From: Microbacterium lacus
GTDB lineage: Bacteria > Actinomycetota > Actinomycetes > Actinomycetales > Microbacteriaceae
Reading direction: 5' to 3'
DNA length: 64,000 nucleotides
Assembly: GCF_002812805.1 (NCBI RefSeq)
Contig: NZ_NMUM01000030.1
Location: 422,385-486,384, forward strand
In this document: piece by piece, positions 8,931 through 19,762 of the stretch
Layout of the letters: every line of letters starts with the position of its first letter
Position numbering within the stretch: the stretch's first letter is position 1
The notes under the pieces: generated by a model
Databases searched by the model: none
What the model saw: the letters and a program-made list of their open reading frames with translations, nothing else
Told to the model about the DNA's origin: nothing
Program-made: the position numbers and the translations under genes

Positions 8931-9832
8931 CCGCCCTGCAGAGCAACCCCGAAACGGCCGTCCCGCTCGGCCCCCCGCGCCGGCGGCGAGGCGGCAGCGA
9001 CGCCACGATCGCGACCCGCCGCATCGCGGGAACGACGACCAAGTACGCCTCACTCATCATCGGCGTGCTGTTCACCCTGATCCCCCTGAGCGTCGTGTTC
9101 ATCGCGAGCTTCAAGACGTCTCAGGAGTTCGGTCAGTCGGGCCCGTTCGACGCGCCCGCGAACTGGTTCAACATCGACAACTACGTGACCGCGTTCGAGA
9201 AAGGCGGCATGGTCGAGGGGTTCATCAACACCACGATCGTGCTCGTCTTCTCGCTCGTCGGCACGATCCTGATCGGCACGATGGCCGCTTATGCGCTCGA
9301 TCGGTTCACCTTTCGGGGCAAGAAGCTCATCGTCGCCCTCTTCCTGGTCGCGACTCTCATCCCCGGTGTCACGAGCCAGGTCGCCACGTTCCAGATCATC
9401 AACGGCCTGGGACTGTACGACAATATGGCGGCGCTCGTGCTGCTGTTCATGGGAACCGACATCATCTCGATCTACATCTTCATCCAGTTCATGCAGTCCA
9501 TCCCCGTCTCGCTCGACGAGGCCGCCATGCTCGACGGCGCGAACCGCTGGACGATCTACTGGCGCGTCATCCTCCCCCTGCTCAAGCCCGCGATCGCGAC
9601 CGTCGTGATCATCAAGGGCATCGCGATCTACAACGAGTTCTATATGCCCTTCCTCTACCTGCCCTCGCACGAGATGATCTCGACGTCGCTCTTCCGCTTC
9701 AAGGGGCCCTTCGGCGCCCACTGGGAGATCATCGCCGCGGGGACCGTGCTCGTCATCGTCCCCACCCTCATCGCGTTTCTCGTCCTGCAGCGGTTCATCT
9801 ACCGCGGCCTCACGGCGGGAGCGGTCAAGTGA
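8927..9832 (+). CDS. ABC sugar transporter permease, MalG/UgpE type
   Basis: 301 residues from ATG 8927, which overlaps the previous stop (ATGA), so translation is coupled. Six predicted helices and an EAA loop, LDEAAMLDGANRWTIYWRVI. Partner of the upstream permease in a CUT1 importer. Its own stop overlaps the beta-mannosidase GTG start. Confidence 0.9.
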   Translation: MTALQSNPETAVPLGPPRRRRGGSDATIATRRIAGTTTKYASLIIGVLFTLIPLSVVFIASFKTSQEFGQSGPFDAPANWFNIDNYVTAFEKGGMVEGFINTTIVLVFSLVGTILIGTMAAYALDRFTFRGKKLIVALFLVATLIPGVTSQVATFQIINGLGLYDNMAALVLLFMGTDIISIYIFIQFMQSIPVSLDEAAMLDGANRWTIYWRVILPLLKPAIATVVIIKGIAIYNEFYMPFLYLPSHEMISTSLFRFKGPFGAHWEIIAAGTVLVIVPTLIAFLVLQRFIYRGLTAGAVK

Positions 9833-12279
9833 GCGCCGCACGCGCGCTGCACGAGGGCTGGACCCTTCGCGCGGCGGGGGGACCGGCGCCCGCCGAGATC
9901 GCGGACGTCGTCGTCCCGGCGCAGGTGCCCGGATGCGTCCACGTCGACCTCCTCGCGGCGGGACTCATTCCCGACCCCTACCAGGGCGTGAACGAGGCGC
10001 TGCTGGCCTGGATCGGGCTCGTCGACTGGACCTACCGGACGAGCTTCGACTGGTCGCCCGACGGCCAGACACGCCATGACCTCGTGTTCGACGGCGTCGA
10101 CACGGTCGCCACAATCGAGTTCAACGGCACAGTGCTCGGCGATGTGGCGAACCAGCACCGCTCGTACCGCTACGACGTCGGTTCGCTGCTCGTCGAGGGT
10201 GAGAACACGATCGAGGTGCGCTCCCGCGCGCCCGTGCCTTATGCGAACGCCGAGTCGCTGCGACTGGGCGCACGGCCGCGCCCCTATCCGCTCCCGTACG
10301 AAGCGATCCGCAAGTCCGCCTGCAACTTCGGCTGGGACTGGGGCATCGCGACCTTCACGAGCGGGCTGTGGCGCGGTGTGCGGCTGGAGTCGTGGTCGGT
10401 CGCTCGGCTCGCCGAGGTGCGCGTCGCCGCGCTCGTCGACGCGGAGAGCGTGGGCGGCCGCGTCGTCGTGGATGCACGGATCGAACGCGCGACGGATGCG
10501 CCGCTATCGCTCGCCGTGACGGTCGAGGGCGTCACCGAGACGGCCGTCGTGAGCGGCGACCGGGTGCACGTCGAGACGACGCTTGCGAGCGTCGAGCGCT
10601 GGTGGCCCGTCGGCTACGGTGCGCAGCCCCTGTCGGACGTCACGATCGAGTTGCGGGACGACGGTGCGGCCCACGCATCCGTCCATGACATCGCGCACCG
10701 CCGCGTCGGGTTCCGCTCGCTCCGCTGGGACACGACGCCGGATGCCTCCGGCACACCTTTCACCCTCGTCGTCAACGACGTCCCTGTCTTCGTCAAGGGC
10801 GCCAACTGGATCCCCGACGATGCCCTTCCGGTGCGCGTGGACCGCGAGCGATACGAGCGACGCTTGCGCCAGGCGACGCGCGCGAACCTCAACCTGATCC
10901 GCGTGTGGGGCGGCGGCATCTACGAGTCCGACGACTTCTACGACCTCTGCGACGAGCTCGGTCTGCTCACCTGGCAGGACTTCCTGTTCGCGTGCGCCGC
11001 TTACCCCGAAGAGGAGCCGATCCGCTCCGAGGTCGCGGCCGAGGCGCACGAGAACATCGTTCGCCTCGGGTCCCACGCGTCGCTGGCCCTGCTCACGGGC
11101 AACAACGAGAACCTCTGGGGGTACGAGGACTGGGGCTGGCAGGCGCGACTCGACGGCCGCACCTGGGGCGCGCACTACTACTACGAGATGCTCCCGGGCT
11201 TGGTCTCCGACCTCGCCCCACACGTGCCATACTCCCCCGGCAGCCCGTTCAGCCCCGGCGGCGAGCACCCGAACGACGAGGCGCACGGCTCGATGCACCT
11301 GTGGGAGCAGTGGAACAGGCAGGACTGGCTCACCTATCGCGACCACCGGCCGCGTTTCGTCGCCGAGTTCGGCTGGCAGGCGCCACCGACCTGGTCTACC
11401 CTGACGCGGTCGCTGGACGACGCCCCGCTCACCCCGGAGTCGCCGGGCATGATCGTGCACCAGAAGGCGATGGAGGGCAACGTCAAGCTGACGAACGGCC
11501 TCCTGCCTCACTACCGGGTACCCGACGACATGGAGACGTGGCACTGGGCGATGCAGCTGAACCAGGCCAACGCGGTCGGTGCGGCGCTCGATCACTTCCG
11601 CTCGCACGCCCCGCACACGATGGGGGCGATCGTCTGGCAGCTCAACGACTGCTGGCCCGTGACCTCGTGGGCCGCGATCGACGGCGATGAGCGGCCCAAA
11701 CCGCTCTTCTACGCTCTGCGCAACGCGTTCGCGCCACGGATCGTCACGATCCAGCCTCGCGAAGATGGTCTCACCGCGATCGCGAGCAACGACACCGCCG
11801 AGGCCTGGACGGGTTCGCTGCGCTTCGTTCGGCGCGACTTCGCGGGAACAGTGCTGGCCGAGGCGAGCGCGCCCGTCGAGATGGCCCCGCACGGACGAAC
11901 CGAGGTCGTGGTCCCGGCAGACGTCCGGACGGCGGGCGACGCCGGTTCGGAGGTCCTCAGCGCCGAGCTCGAGGGCGTCCGCGGCGTGTGGTTCTTCGCC
12001 GAGGGACGCGACAGCGCGCTGTCCGCTCCCGAACTGACGATCGACGCGGCGGCCCATCAGGACGGCCTGGATGTCACGATCACGGCACGCACGCTCGTGC
12101 GGGACCTGACGCTCCTGGTCGACAAGATCCGACCCGAGGCCGTCGCCGACGAGGGCCTGGTGACCCTGCTGCCGGGCGAGTCCGTCACGATCCGCGTCGC
12201 GGGTCTGACGGAGCAGGATGCCGCACGCCTGGACGAAGCGGGCATCGTGTGCACGGCGAACGAATTGGTGGCACGATGA
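9829..12279 (+). CDS. Glycoside hydrolase family 2 beta-mannosidase
   Basis: 816 residues from GTG 9829, which overlaps the permease stop (GTGA). Domain order is GH2: sugar-binding jelly roll (about 10-180), immunoglobulin-like domain (190-300), TIM barrel (from about 300). Motifs: VKGANWIPDD, NLNLIRVWGGGIYE, acid/base Glu in GNNENLWGYEDW, nucleophile Glu in FVAEFGWQA. GNNEN is the beta-mannosidase form of the GH2 acid/base motif. No signal peptide, so it acts on imported oligosaccharides, releasing mannose from the non-reducing end. Confidence 0.88.
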   Translation: MSAARALHEGWTLRAAGGPAPAEIADVVVPAQVPGCVHVDLLAAGLIPDPYQGVNEALLAWIGLVDWTYRTSFDWSPDGQTRHDLVFDGVDTVATIEFNGTVLGDVANQHRSYRYDVGSLLVEGENTIEVRSRAPVPYANAESLRLGARPRPYPLPYEAIRKSACNFGWDWGIATFTSGLWRGVRLESWSVARLAEVRVAALVDAESVGGRVVVDARIERATDAPLSLAVTVEGVTETAVVSGDRVHVETTLASVERWWPVGYGAQPLSDVTIELRDDGAAHASVHDIAHRRVGFRSLRWDTTPDASGTPFTLVVNDVPVFVKGANWIPDDALPVRVDRERYERRLRQATRANLNLIRVWGGGIYESDDFYDLCDELGLLTWQDFLFACAAYPEEEPIRSEVAAEAHENIVRLGSHASLALLTGNNENLWGYEDWGWQARLDGRTWGAHYYYEMLPGLVSDLAPHVPYSPGSPFSPGGEHPNDEAHGSMHLWEQWNRQDWLTYRDHRPRFVAEFGWQAPPTWSTLTRSLDDAPLTPESPGMIVHQKAMEGNVKLTNGLLPHYRVPDDMETWHWAMQLNQANAVGAALDHFRSHAPHTMGAIVWQLNDCWPVTSWAAIDGDERPKPLFYALRNAFAPRIVTIQPREDGLTAIASNDTAEAWTGSLRFVRRDFAGTVLAEASAPVEMAPHGRTEVVVPADVRTAGDAGSEVLSAELEGVRGVWFFAEGRDSALSAPELTIDAAAHQDGLDVTITARTLVRDLTLLVDKIRPEAVADEGLVTLLPGESVTIRVAGLTEQDAARLDEAGIVCTANELVAR

Positions 12280-13244
12280 CGACGCTGATCGAACGCCTCG
12301 GCGAGCCCATCTGCGGGATGACCTGGGGCTGGGTGGGCACCCGCGGCACGTGGGCCACCCGCACCGCCGCGGATTCGATGGCGCGGATGGCCGAGCACGC
12401 CGTCACCTGGACCGCGCTGGCGTACGCGGCCGAACAGGCGACACCGTTCTCGACCGACATACCCTTCCGCGACACCCCGACCGTGACCGACGACGAGATC
12501 ACGTGGGCCATCCGCGAAGCCAAGCGGCTGGGCATGAAAGTCGTGCTCAAGCCCGTCGTGAACTGCGCCGACGGCACCTGGCGCGCACACATCGGCTTCT
12601 TCGACTGGGACGTTCCGAACGAGCCGAGCTGGTCGGAATGGTTCGCCTCGTACCGGGAGTTCATCCTGCACGCCGCACGGATCGCCGAAGCCGAGGGGTG
12701 CGAGATGCTCTGCATCGGCTGCGAGATGGTTCGCGCCGACGGGCAGGAGGCCCACTGGCGGCGCCTGGTCGCCGACGTGCGCGAGGTCTACGGCGGGCTG
12801 GTGACCTACAACTGCGACAAATACCAGGAAGACCACGTCACGTGGTGGGACGCCGTCGATGTGATCTCATCGAGCGGCTACTACCCGATAGACGAGTGGG
12901 AGCAGCAGCTGGATCGCATCGAACGCGTGGTCGAAGCATCCGGCAAGCCCTTCTTCTTCATGGAGGCCGGATGCCCCAGCCGCACCGGTTCCGCCCAGCT
13001 CCCGAACGACTGGGCACTGCCGGGAGAACCCTCGGGTGCCGAGCAACTCACGTACTACCAGGCGATGTTCGCCGCCTGCCGGAACCGGCCATGGGTGGGC
13101 GGGCTGATGCTCTGGGACTGGCCGGCCGACCTCTACGACGCGGACGCGGCCGCGTGTAACGACGACTACTGCCCGTACGGGAAGCCGGCGGGAACATACC
13201 TGCGCGCGACCTATCGCGCGTGGCACGAGGAGACGAAGCCATGA
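12276..13244 (+). CDS. GH113-like glycosidase (putative beta-mannanase, clan GH-A)
   Basis: 322 residues from ATG 12276 (ATGA overlap with the beta-mannosidase). The opening ICGMTWGWVGTRGTW, the central CIGCEMVRADGQE and the late PFFFMEAGCPSRTGS place Glu residues where GH113 beta-mannanases keep the acid/base and the nucleophile. No secretion signal, so it probably trims or cleaves imported manno-oligosaccharides inside the cell. Family assignment is by pattern; another TIM-barrel glycosidase family is possible. Confidence 0.65.
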   Translation: MTTLIERLGEPICGMTWGWVGTRGTWATRTAADSMARMAEHAVTWTALAYAAEQATPFSTDIPFRDTPTVTDDEITWAIREAKRLGMKVVLKPVVNCADGTWRAHIGFFDWDVPNEPSWSEWFASYREFILHAARIAEAEGCEMLCIGCEMVRADGQEAHWRRLVADVREVYGGLVTYNCDKYQEDHVTWWDAVDVISSSGYYPIDEWEQQLDRIERVVEASGKPFFFMEAGCPSRTGSAQLPNDWALPGEPSGAEQLTYYQAMFAACRNRPWVGGLMLWDWPADLYDADAAACNDDYCPYGKPAGTYLRATYRAWHEETKP

Positions 13245-14173
13245 GCATCACCGAGCCGGTGGTACTCGCGATCGACGCGGGTCAGACGGCGATCAAAGTG
13301 CGGGTCGAACGCGCGGACGTCGCCCCGACCGAACGGCTGTTCCCGGGAATCCGGACGCACGAACCCCTGCTGCCACAGCTGGCCGATATCGCGCGTCGAG
13401 TCGCAGCCGAGCAGGACCTGGCGGTCGACGTCGTCGCCGCCGGCGTCTCGGGCCTGACGAGGATCGAGTCCGACGCGGCGAATCTGCGCAGTCTGCTCGA
13501 TCTGCCCGTGGACGTGCGCCGCGTGATCCTCGCGCACGACTCGGTCACATCGTTCCTCGGCGCGCTCGGCGACGGGACCGGCGCGGTCGTCGCCGCCGGC
13601 ACCGGCGTCGTCACGCTCGGCGTCGGCCGATCGCGCGTCGCGCGCGTCGACGGCTGGGGCAACATCATGGGCGACGCCGGGAGCGGCTACTGGATCGGGC
13701 GCGAAGCCCTGGACGCCGTCATGCGCGCCCACGACGGCCGGGGTGAGCGCACCGCACTCACCGACCTCGTCAAGCAGCGATGGCCCGATATCGAGAGCGC
13801 GTACATCGAGCTGCAGGCCACCGACGATCGTGTCGCGCTGGTCGCGTCGCTGGCGCATCGGGTGACGGAACTCGCGTCGGAGGACGGCGTTGCCGCCCAG
13901 ATCTGCCTGCGTGCCGCACGCGAGCTTTCCGTGTCGGCCACCGCGGCCCTGCGCAGGGTGGCCGAGCCGGGCGACGACACCGCCACCGTCTGTGCCATCG
14001 GCGGGGTCTTCCGGTCCTCGCTTATCCGCGAGCGTTTCACCGAGCTGCTGCAGGAGGCGGTTCCGGGCGTGCGCATGCAGACGAGCCGCGGAGGTGGGAT
14101 CGACGGCGCGACCGCCCTGGCCCACCTGGGCTCAGGCCATGCGCTGCTGTCGTACGTCTCGATCGCGGACTGA
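13241..14173 (+). CDS. BadF/BadG-type sugar kinase (N-acetylglucosamine kinase-like)
   Basis: 310 residues, ATG 13241 overlapping the previous stop (ATGA). Actin-fold kinase: phosphate-1 loop AIDAGQTAIKVRVE, LAHDSVTSFLGAL, phosphate-2 loop AAGTGVVTLG, GDAGSGYWIGREAL and the adenosine segment AIGGVFRSS. This family includes glucosamine and N-acetylglucosamine kinases. As last gene of the operon it should phosphorylate a product of the two glycosidases. A GlcNAc-type substrate would suit Man-beta-1,4-GlcNAc as the imported sugar, but mannose or glucose cannot be excluded. Confidence 0.75.
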   Translation: MSITEPVVLAIDAGQTAIKVRVERADVAPTERLFPGIRTHEPLLPQLADIARRVAAEQDLAVDVVAAGVSGLTRIESDAANLRSLLDLPVDVRRVILAHDSVTSFLGALGDGTGAVVAAGTGVVTLGVGRSRVARVDGWGNIMGDAGSGYWIGREALDAVMRAHDGRGERTALTDLVKQRWPDIESAYIELQATDDRVALVASLAHRVTELASEDGVAAQICLRAARELSVSATAALRRVAEPGDDTATVCAIGGVFRSSLIRERFTELLQEAVPGVRMQTSRGGGIDGATALAHLGSGHALLSYVSIAD

Positions 14174-14182
14174 GACAAGACC

Positions 14183-14214
14183 GCGGGGGCCTCGCCTCGC
14201 GCGGAGGCCCCCGC
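14183..14214. terminator. Bidirectional terminator between kinase and icd
   Basis: GCGGGGGCCTC (14183-14193), 10-nt loop, GAGGCCCCCGC (14204-14214), 11-bp perfect stem in the 50-bp gap between convergent genes. No T run on either side. Confidence 0.7.
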
Positions 14215-14223
14215 AAGGCGGTC

Positions 14224-16443
<2,220 letters not shown>

Positions 16444-16494
16444 CAGGAAGTCTCCATTCACGTCTCGTCCACCCTATCCCACGCACCCGAAATG

Positions 16495-16512
16495 TATCTC
16501 GACGTCGAGATA
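16495..16512. promoter_or_regulatory. 18-bp perfect palindromic operator upstream of icd
   Basis: TATCTCGACGTCGAGATA, fully self-complementary, 52 bp upstream of the icd GTG and overlapping the likely -35 (a possible -10 TAGGGT lies nearer icd). The form resembles MarR-family operators. TamR of Streptomyces, a MarR regulator responding to aconitate and citrate, controls isocitrate dehydrogenase, which makes a TamR-like protein a plausible binder. Confidence 0.6.
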
Positions 16513-16641
16513 GTTGTGCGGGTCGGACGCACGGAACAACGGCGCCTCGGCACCCTGTCCAACGCTGGATGTTCACCGCGCAGACACATTCAGCAACATC
16601 CTCATGTGGGTCTCCATGGCAACAGCCGTTACCCTGTCGCT

Positions 16642-17094
16642 ATGGCTGAGCTGCGATTGGTTGAACTGTCCGCATCCACGATCGTGGCGGTCAACAACTT
16701 GTCTTTGAAGCCCGGGCAGGAACAATTCCTCGCCCCGGTCTCGTACGGCGTCGCGGCCACCGTCGCCGACCCGAGTACCTCCTGGCAGCGCGTCGTCGCC
16801 GATGGCGACGAGGTCGTCGGGTTCGTCAGCGCGAACTTCGATGACGATGCCTCGATCGACTACTTCCGTTCGGTGCTGTGGCGCATCAACGTCGACGCCG
16901 ACGATCAGGGTCGCGGTGTCGGACGCTTCGCCGTGCAGTCACTCGTCGAAGAGGCGCGCTCGCGCGGACTCGACCATGTCAACGTCATCTACGAAGCGGG
17001 CGAAGAAGGTCCCGAGGCGTTCTTCCGCCGGGTCGGCTTCACCCCCGTGGGCGAGACCGAGTACGGCGAGGTCATCGCCCAGATCCGCATCTGA
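16642..17094 (+). CDS. GNAT family N-acetyltransferase
   Basis: 150 residues from ATG 16642. Acetyl-CoA-binding core: WRINVDADDQGRGVGRFAVQ (motif A, Q/R-x-x-G-x-G), then a conserved late segment FFRRVGFTPVGETEYGEV. Resembles the YkwB/diamine-type GNATs that begin with xVELSxxTIVAVNNLSLKPGQE. Substrate unknown; spermidine/diamine acetylation is possible. Divergent from icd, with about 200 bp between the two starts. Confidence 0.85.
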   Translation: MAELRLVELSASTIVAVNNLSLKPGQEQFLAPVSYGVAATVADPSTSWQRVVADGDEVVGFVSANFDDDASIDYFRSVLWRINVDADDQGRGVGRFAVQSLVEEARSRGLDHVNVIYEAGEEGPEAFFRRVGFTPVGETEYGEVIAQIRI

Positions 17095-17100
17095 GCCAGG

Positions 17101-17901
17101 TCAGTCGGCGGTCAAGAACTCCAGCGCCGCGTTGCGGAAGTCGCGCGAACCCGGCGTGTTGAAGTGGTGCCGACCGGGAATCTCGACGAACCGACCGTTC
17201 GGGGTCGCCTCGGCCAGAACGCGCGAGCGCTCGAGGATCGCGTCGTCGCTTCCCGTGGCGAACAGGATCGGCTGGCGCGGCGGATGCGTGGGGTCGGGGT
17301 CCGCATCACCCAGGCGCATGCCCTCGGCGAGCGCGATGAGCGAGCGCAGATCGTTGCCCGCCACCCGCTCCGAGAGCGTGACGTAGTTGCGGGTGACCTT
17401 GTCGGTGATCTCCACGCCGTCCTCGACGAACGCCCGCGCCTGATCGAGCTTCAACCGCCCGAGCGGTGTGCCATCCGGAATTCCCCCCAGTACAGCGCGC
17501 GACACGCGGTGCGAGGCATCGACCGCGAACTGCCAGCCCACCCGCGCGCCGAGCGAGTATCCGACGTAGCGCACCTCGTCGACCAGATAGGTGTCGAGGA
17601 CGATCTCGAGGTCGGCGAGAAAGTCGTCCATCGTGTAAGCGCGGGGCTCGTGGGGTTTGTCGCTCGCCCCGTGGCCGCGCTGATCGACACCGATGACGCG
17701 GAAGCCCGCCCGGGTGAGGTCGCGCACCCAGCCCGTGTCGACCCAGTTGTCCCGGCAGCTCGATGAGAAACCGTGGACGCAGAGCACGGGCTCCGCGTCC
17801 ACGTCCCCCCACGTGTAGGTCGCGATGCGGTAGCCCTCCACCGACATCACGAACTGCGGATCGGGCATCTCGGTGAGCACCGACGACGAGGGAGCGGTCA
17901 T
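17101..17901 (-). CDS. Alpha/beta hydrolase
   Basis: 266 residues from ATG 17901; an ATG four codons earlier is possible. Oxyanion segment LCVHGFSSS, VIGVDQRGHGASDKP, nucleophile elbow GYSLGAR (Ser), GSDD acid region, catalytic His in GRHHFNTPGS. The full triad is present. Substrate unknown. Tail to tail with the GNAT gene, 6 bp apart. Confidence 0.85.
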   Translation of the reverse strand: MTAPSSSVLTEMPDPQFVMSVEGYRIATYTWGDVDAEPVLCVHGFSSSCRDNWVDTGWVRDLTRAGFRVIGVDQRGHGASDKPHEPRAYTMDDFLADLEIVLDTYLVDEVRYVGYSLGARVGWQFAVDASHRVSRAVLGGIPDGTPLGRLKLDQARAFVEDGVEITDKVTRNYVTLSERVAGNDLRSLIALAEGMRLGDADPDPTHPPRQPILFATGSDDAILERSRVLAEATPNGRFVEIPGRHHFNTPGSRDFRNAALEFLTAD

Positions 17902-17941
17902 GGCACACAGCATCCCACGTCGTCGGCGGCCGCCACGACCG

Positions 17942-19762
17942 CTAGACGAGGGTCTCGCGCCAGGCTTCGTGCAGCTTCGCGAACCGTCCCGTTCCCGCGA
18001 TCAACGCCTCCGGGGTGTCGTCCTCCACGATGCGCCCGTGCTCCATCACCAGAACGCGGTCGGCGATCGCGACCGTCGACAGCCGGTGGGCGATGATGAT
18101 CGCGGTGCGATCGGCGAGCAGGTGCTGCAAGGCATCCTGAATCAACCGCTCACTCGGCATGTCGAGCGAAGCGGTCGCCTCGTCGAGGATCAGCACGGCA
18201 GGGTCGGCGAGGAATGCGCGCGCGAACGAGATCAGCTGACGCTGACCCGCCGAGACGCGCCCGCCGCGCTTGTTCACATCGGTGTCGTAGCCGTCCGGGA
18301 GGGCACGGATGAACTCATCCGCCCCCACCGCCCGCGCTGCAGCCTGAACTTCTTCGAACGTCGCCTCGGGCTTGCCGAACGCGATGTTGTCGGCCACCGA
18401 GCCGCTGAAGAGGTAGGCCTCTTGCGTCACCATGACGATCGCGCGACGCAGGTCCTTCGGGTGCACATCGCGCAGGTCGACGTCGTCGAGGGTCACGTGA
18501 CCCCGCGTGGGGTCGTAGAAACGCGATACGAGCTTGGCCAGCGTCGACTTGCCCGCGCCCGTCGTGCCGACGAGCGCAACGGTTTGACCAGCCGGGATGT
18601 CGAGCGTGAAGTCGGGCAGGATCGTGCGGTCGCCGCCGTAGCCGAACTCGACCCCGTCGAACCGGACATGACCGCGGGCCTTCCAGAGGTCGATCGGCTT
18701 GGTGGGGTCGGGCACCGTCGGCTGCTCCTCGAGCACGCCCGACACCTTCTCGAGCGCCGCCGTCGCCGACTGGTACGAGTTCAGGAAGAACGCCACCTCC
18801 TGCAGCGGCGAGAAGAAGTTGCGAACGTACAGCACGGCGGCCAGCAACACGCCGACCTCGATCCCTCCCCCGGCGATACCGGCGACGCGGACCCCGCCCC
18901 ACAGCAGCACGAGCGCGACAGTGGTCGCGGCGACCGCCATCAGGCCGGGCTCGAACGTTCCGAACAGGCGGATCGAGCGCATGTTGACGTCGCGGTACTG
19001 GCTCGCGAGTTCACCGAAATCCTCGTCGTCGCGCTTCTCGCGCCGGAATGCCTTGACGGCACGGATGCCCGTCATCGTCTCGACGAACTTCACGATCACC
19101 TGGGCGCTGACGACCCGCGACTCGCGGTAGACCAACTGCGAGCGGCGGTAGAACCAGCGCATCAGCAGCCAGAGCGGCACACCCATCACGACGAGGATGA
19201 TGCCGGACTGCCAGTCGAGCAGGAGCAGCGCGATGAGCGTGAACCCGCCGTACAACAGGCCCGAGACGAGCTCGTTCAGACCGCCGTCCAGCAGCTCCCT
19301 GATGGAGTCGAGGTCGCTCGTCTGGCGCGAGATGATGCGCCCCGACGTGTACGACTCGTGAAACTCCAGGCTGAGCAACTGCGTATGGCGGAAGATCCGC
19401 ATCCGCAGGTCGAGCATGATCGTCTGCGTCAGGCGAGCCGTGACGACGACGTACCAGCCGATCAGCACCGCCCCACCGATTGCCGACAGGATGAACACCG
19501 CGACGACGCCGATCGTCGGCATCCAGTCCATGCGTTCCGTGACGGCCGGAAGTGCCGTGTCGATCCCGTAGGCGATCAGGGCAGGGCCGAGGACCCGCAG
19601 CGCCGTCGAGACGACGAGCACCGAGGCCGCAAGAATCAGGTTGGCGCGCACGGGCGAGAGCAGCGAGCCCAGCAGGCGCAGCGATCGGCGACGGATCTGC
19701 CGGCTCTCGGCCTGGGTGTAGTCGGAGCGGTCTTCGCCCTCGGTTCCGGTGACGGTGCTCAC
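17942..19762 (-). CDS. ABC exporter subunit with canonical Walker B (heterodimer half)
   Basis: 606 residues from GTG 19762, overlapping the stop of the partner (GTGA). N-terminal six-helix domain, then an ATPase domain: Walker [10 protein letters not shown], Walker [13 protein letters not shown] with catalytic Glu, H-loop AHRLST. Its signature reads [14 protein letters not shown], a deviation from LSGGQ. In heterodimeric type-IV exporters such a subunit pairs with one having a good signature and a poor Walker B, as seen in the next gene upstream. Confidence 0.88.
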   Translation of the reverse strand: MSTVTGTEGEDRSDYTQAESRQIRRRSLRLLGSLLSPVRANLILAASVLVVSTALRVLGPALIAYGIDTALPAVTERMDWMPTIGVVAVFILSAIGGAVLIGWYVVVTARLTQTIMLDLRMRIFRHTQLLSLEFHESYTSGRIISRQTSDLDSIRELLDGGLNELVSGLLYGGFTLIALLLLDWQSGIILVVMGVPLWLLMRWFYRRSQLVYRESRVVSAQVIVKFVETMTGIRAVKAFRREKRDDEDFGELASQYRDVNMRSIRLFGTFEPGLMAVAATTVALVLLWGGVRVAGIAGGGIEVGVLLAAVLYVRNFFSPLQEVAFFLNSYQSATAALEKVSGVLEEQPTVPDPTKPIDLWKARGHVRFDGVEFGYGGDRTILPDFTLDIPAGQTVALVGTTGAGKSTLAKLVSRFYDPTRGHVTLDDVDLRDVHPKDLRRAIVMVTQEAYLFSGSVADNIAFGKPEATFEEVQAAARAVGADEFIRALPDGYDTDVNKRGGRVSAGQRQLISFARAFLADPAVLILDEATASLDMPSERLIQDALQHLLADRTAIIIAHRLSTVAIADRVLVMEHGRIVEDDTPEALIAGTGRFAKLHEAWRETLV

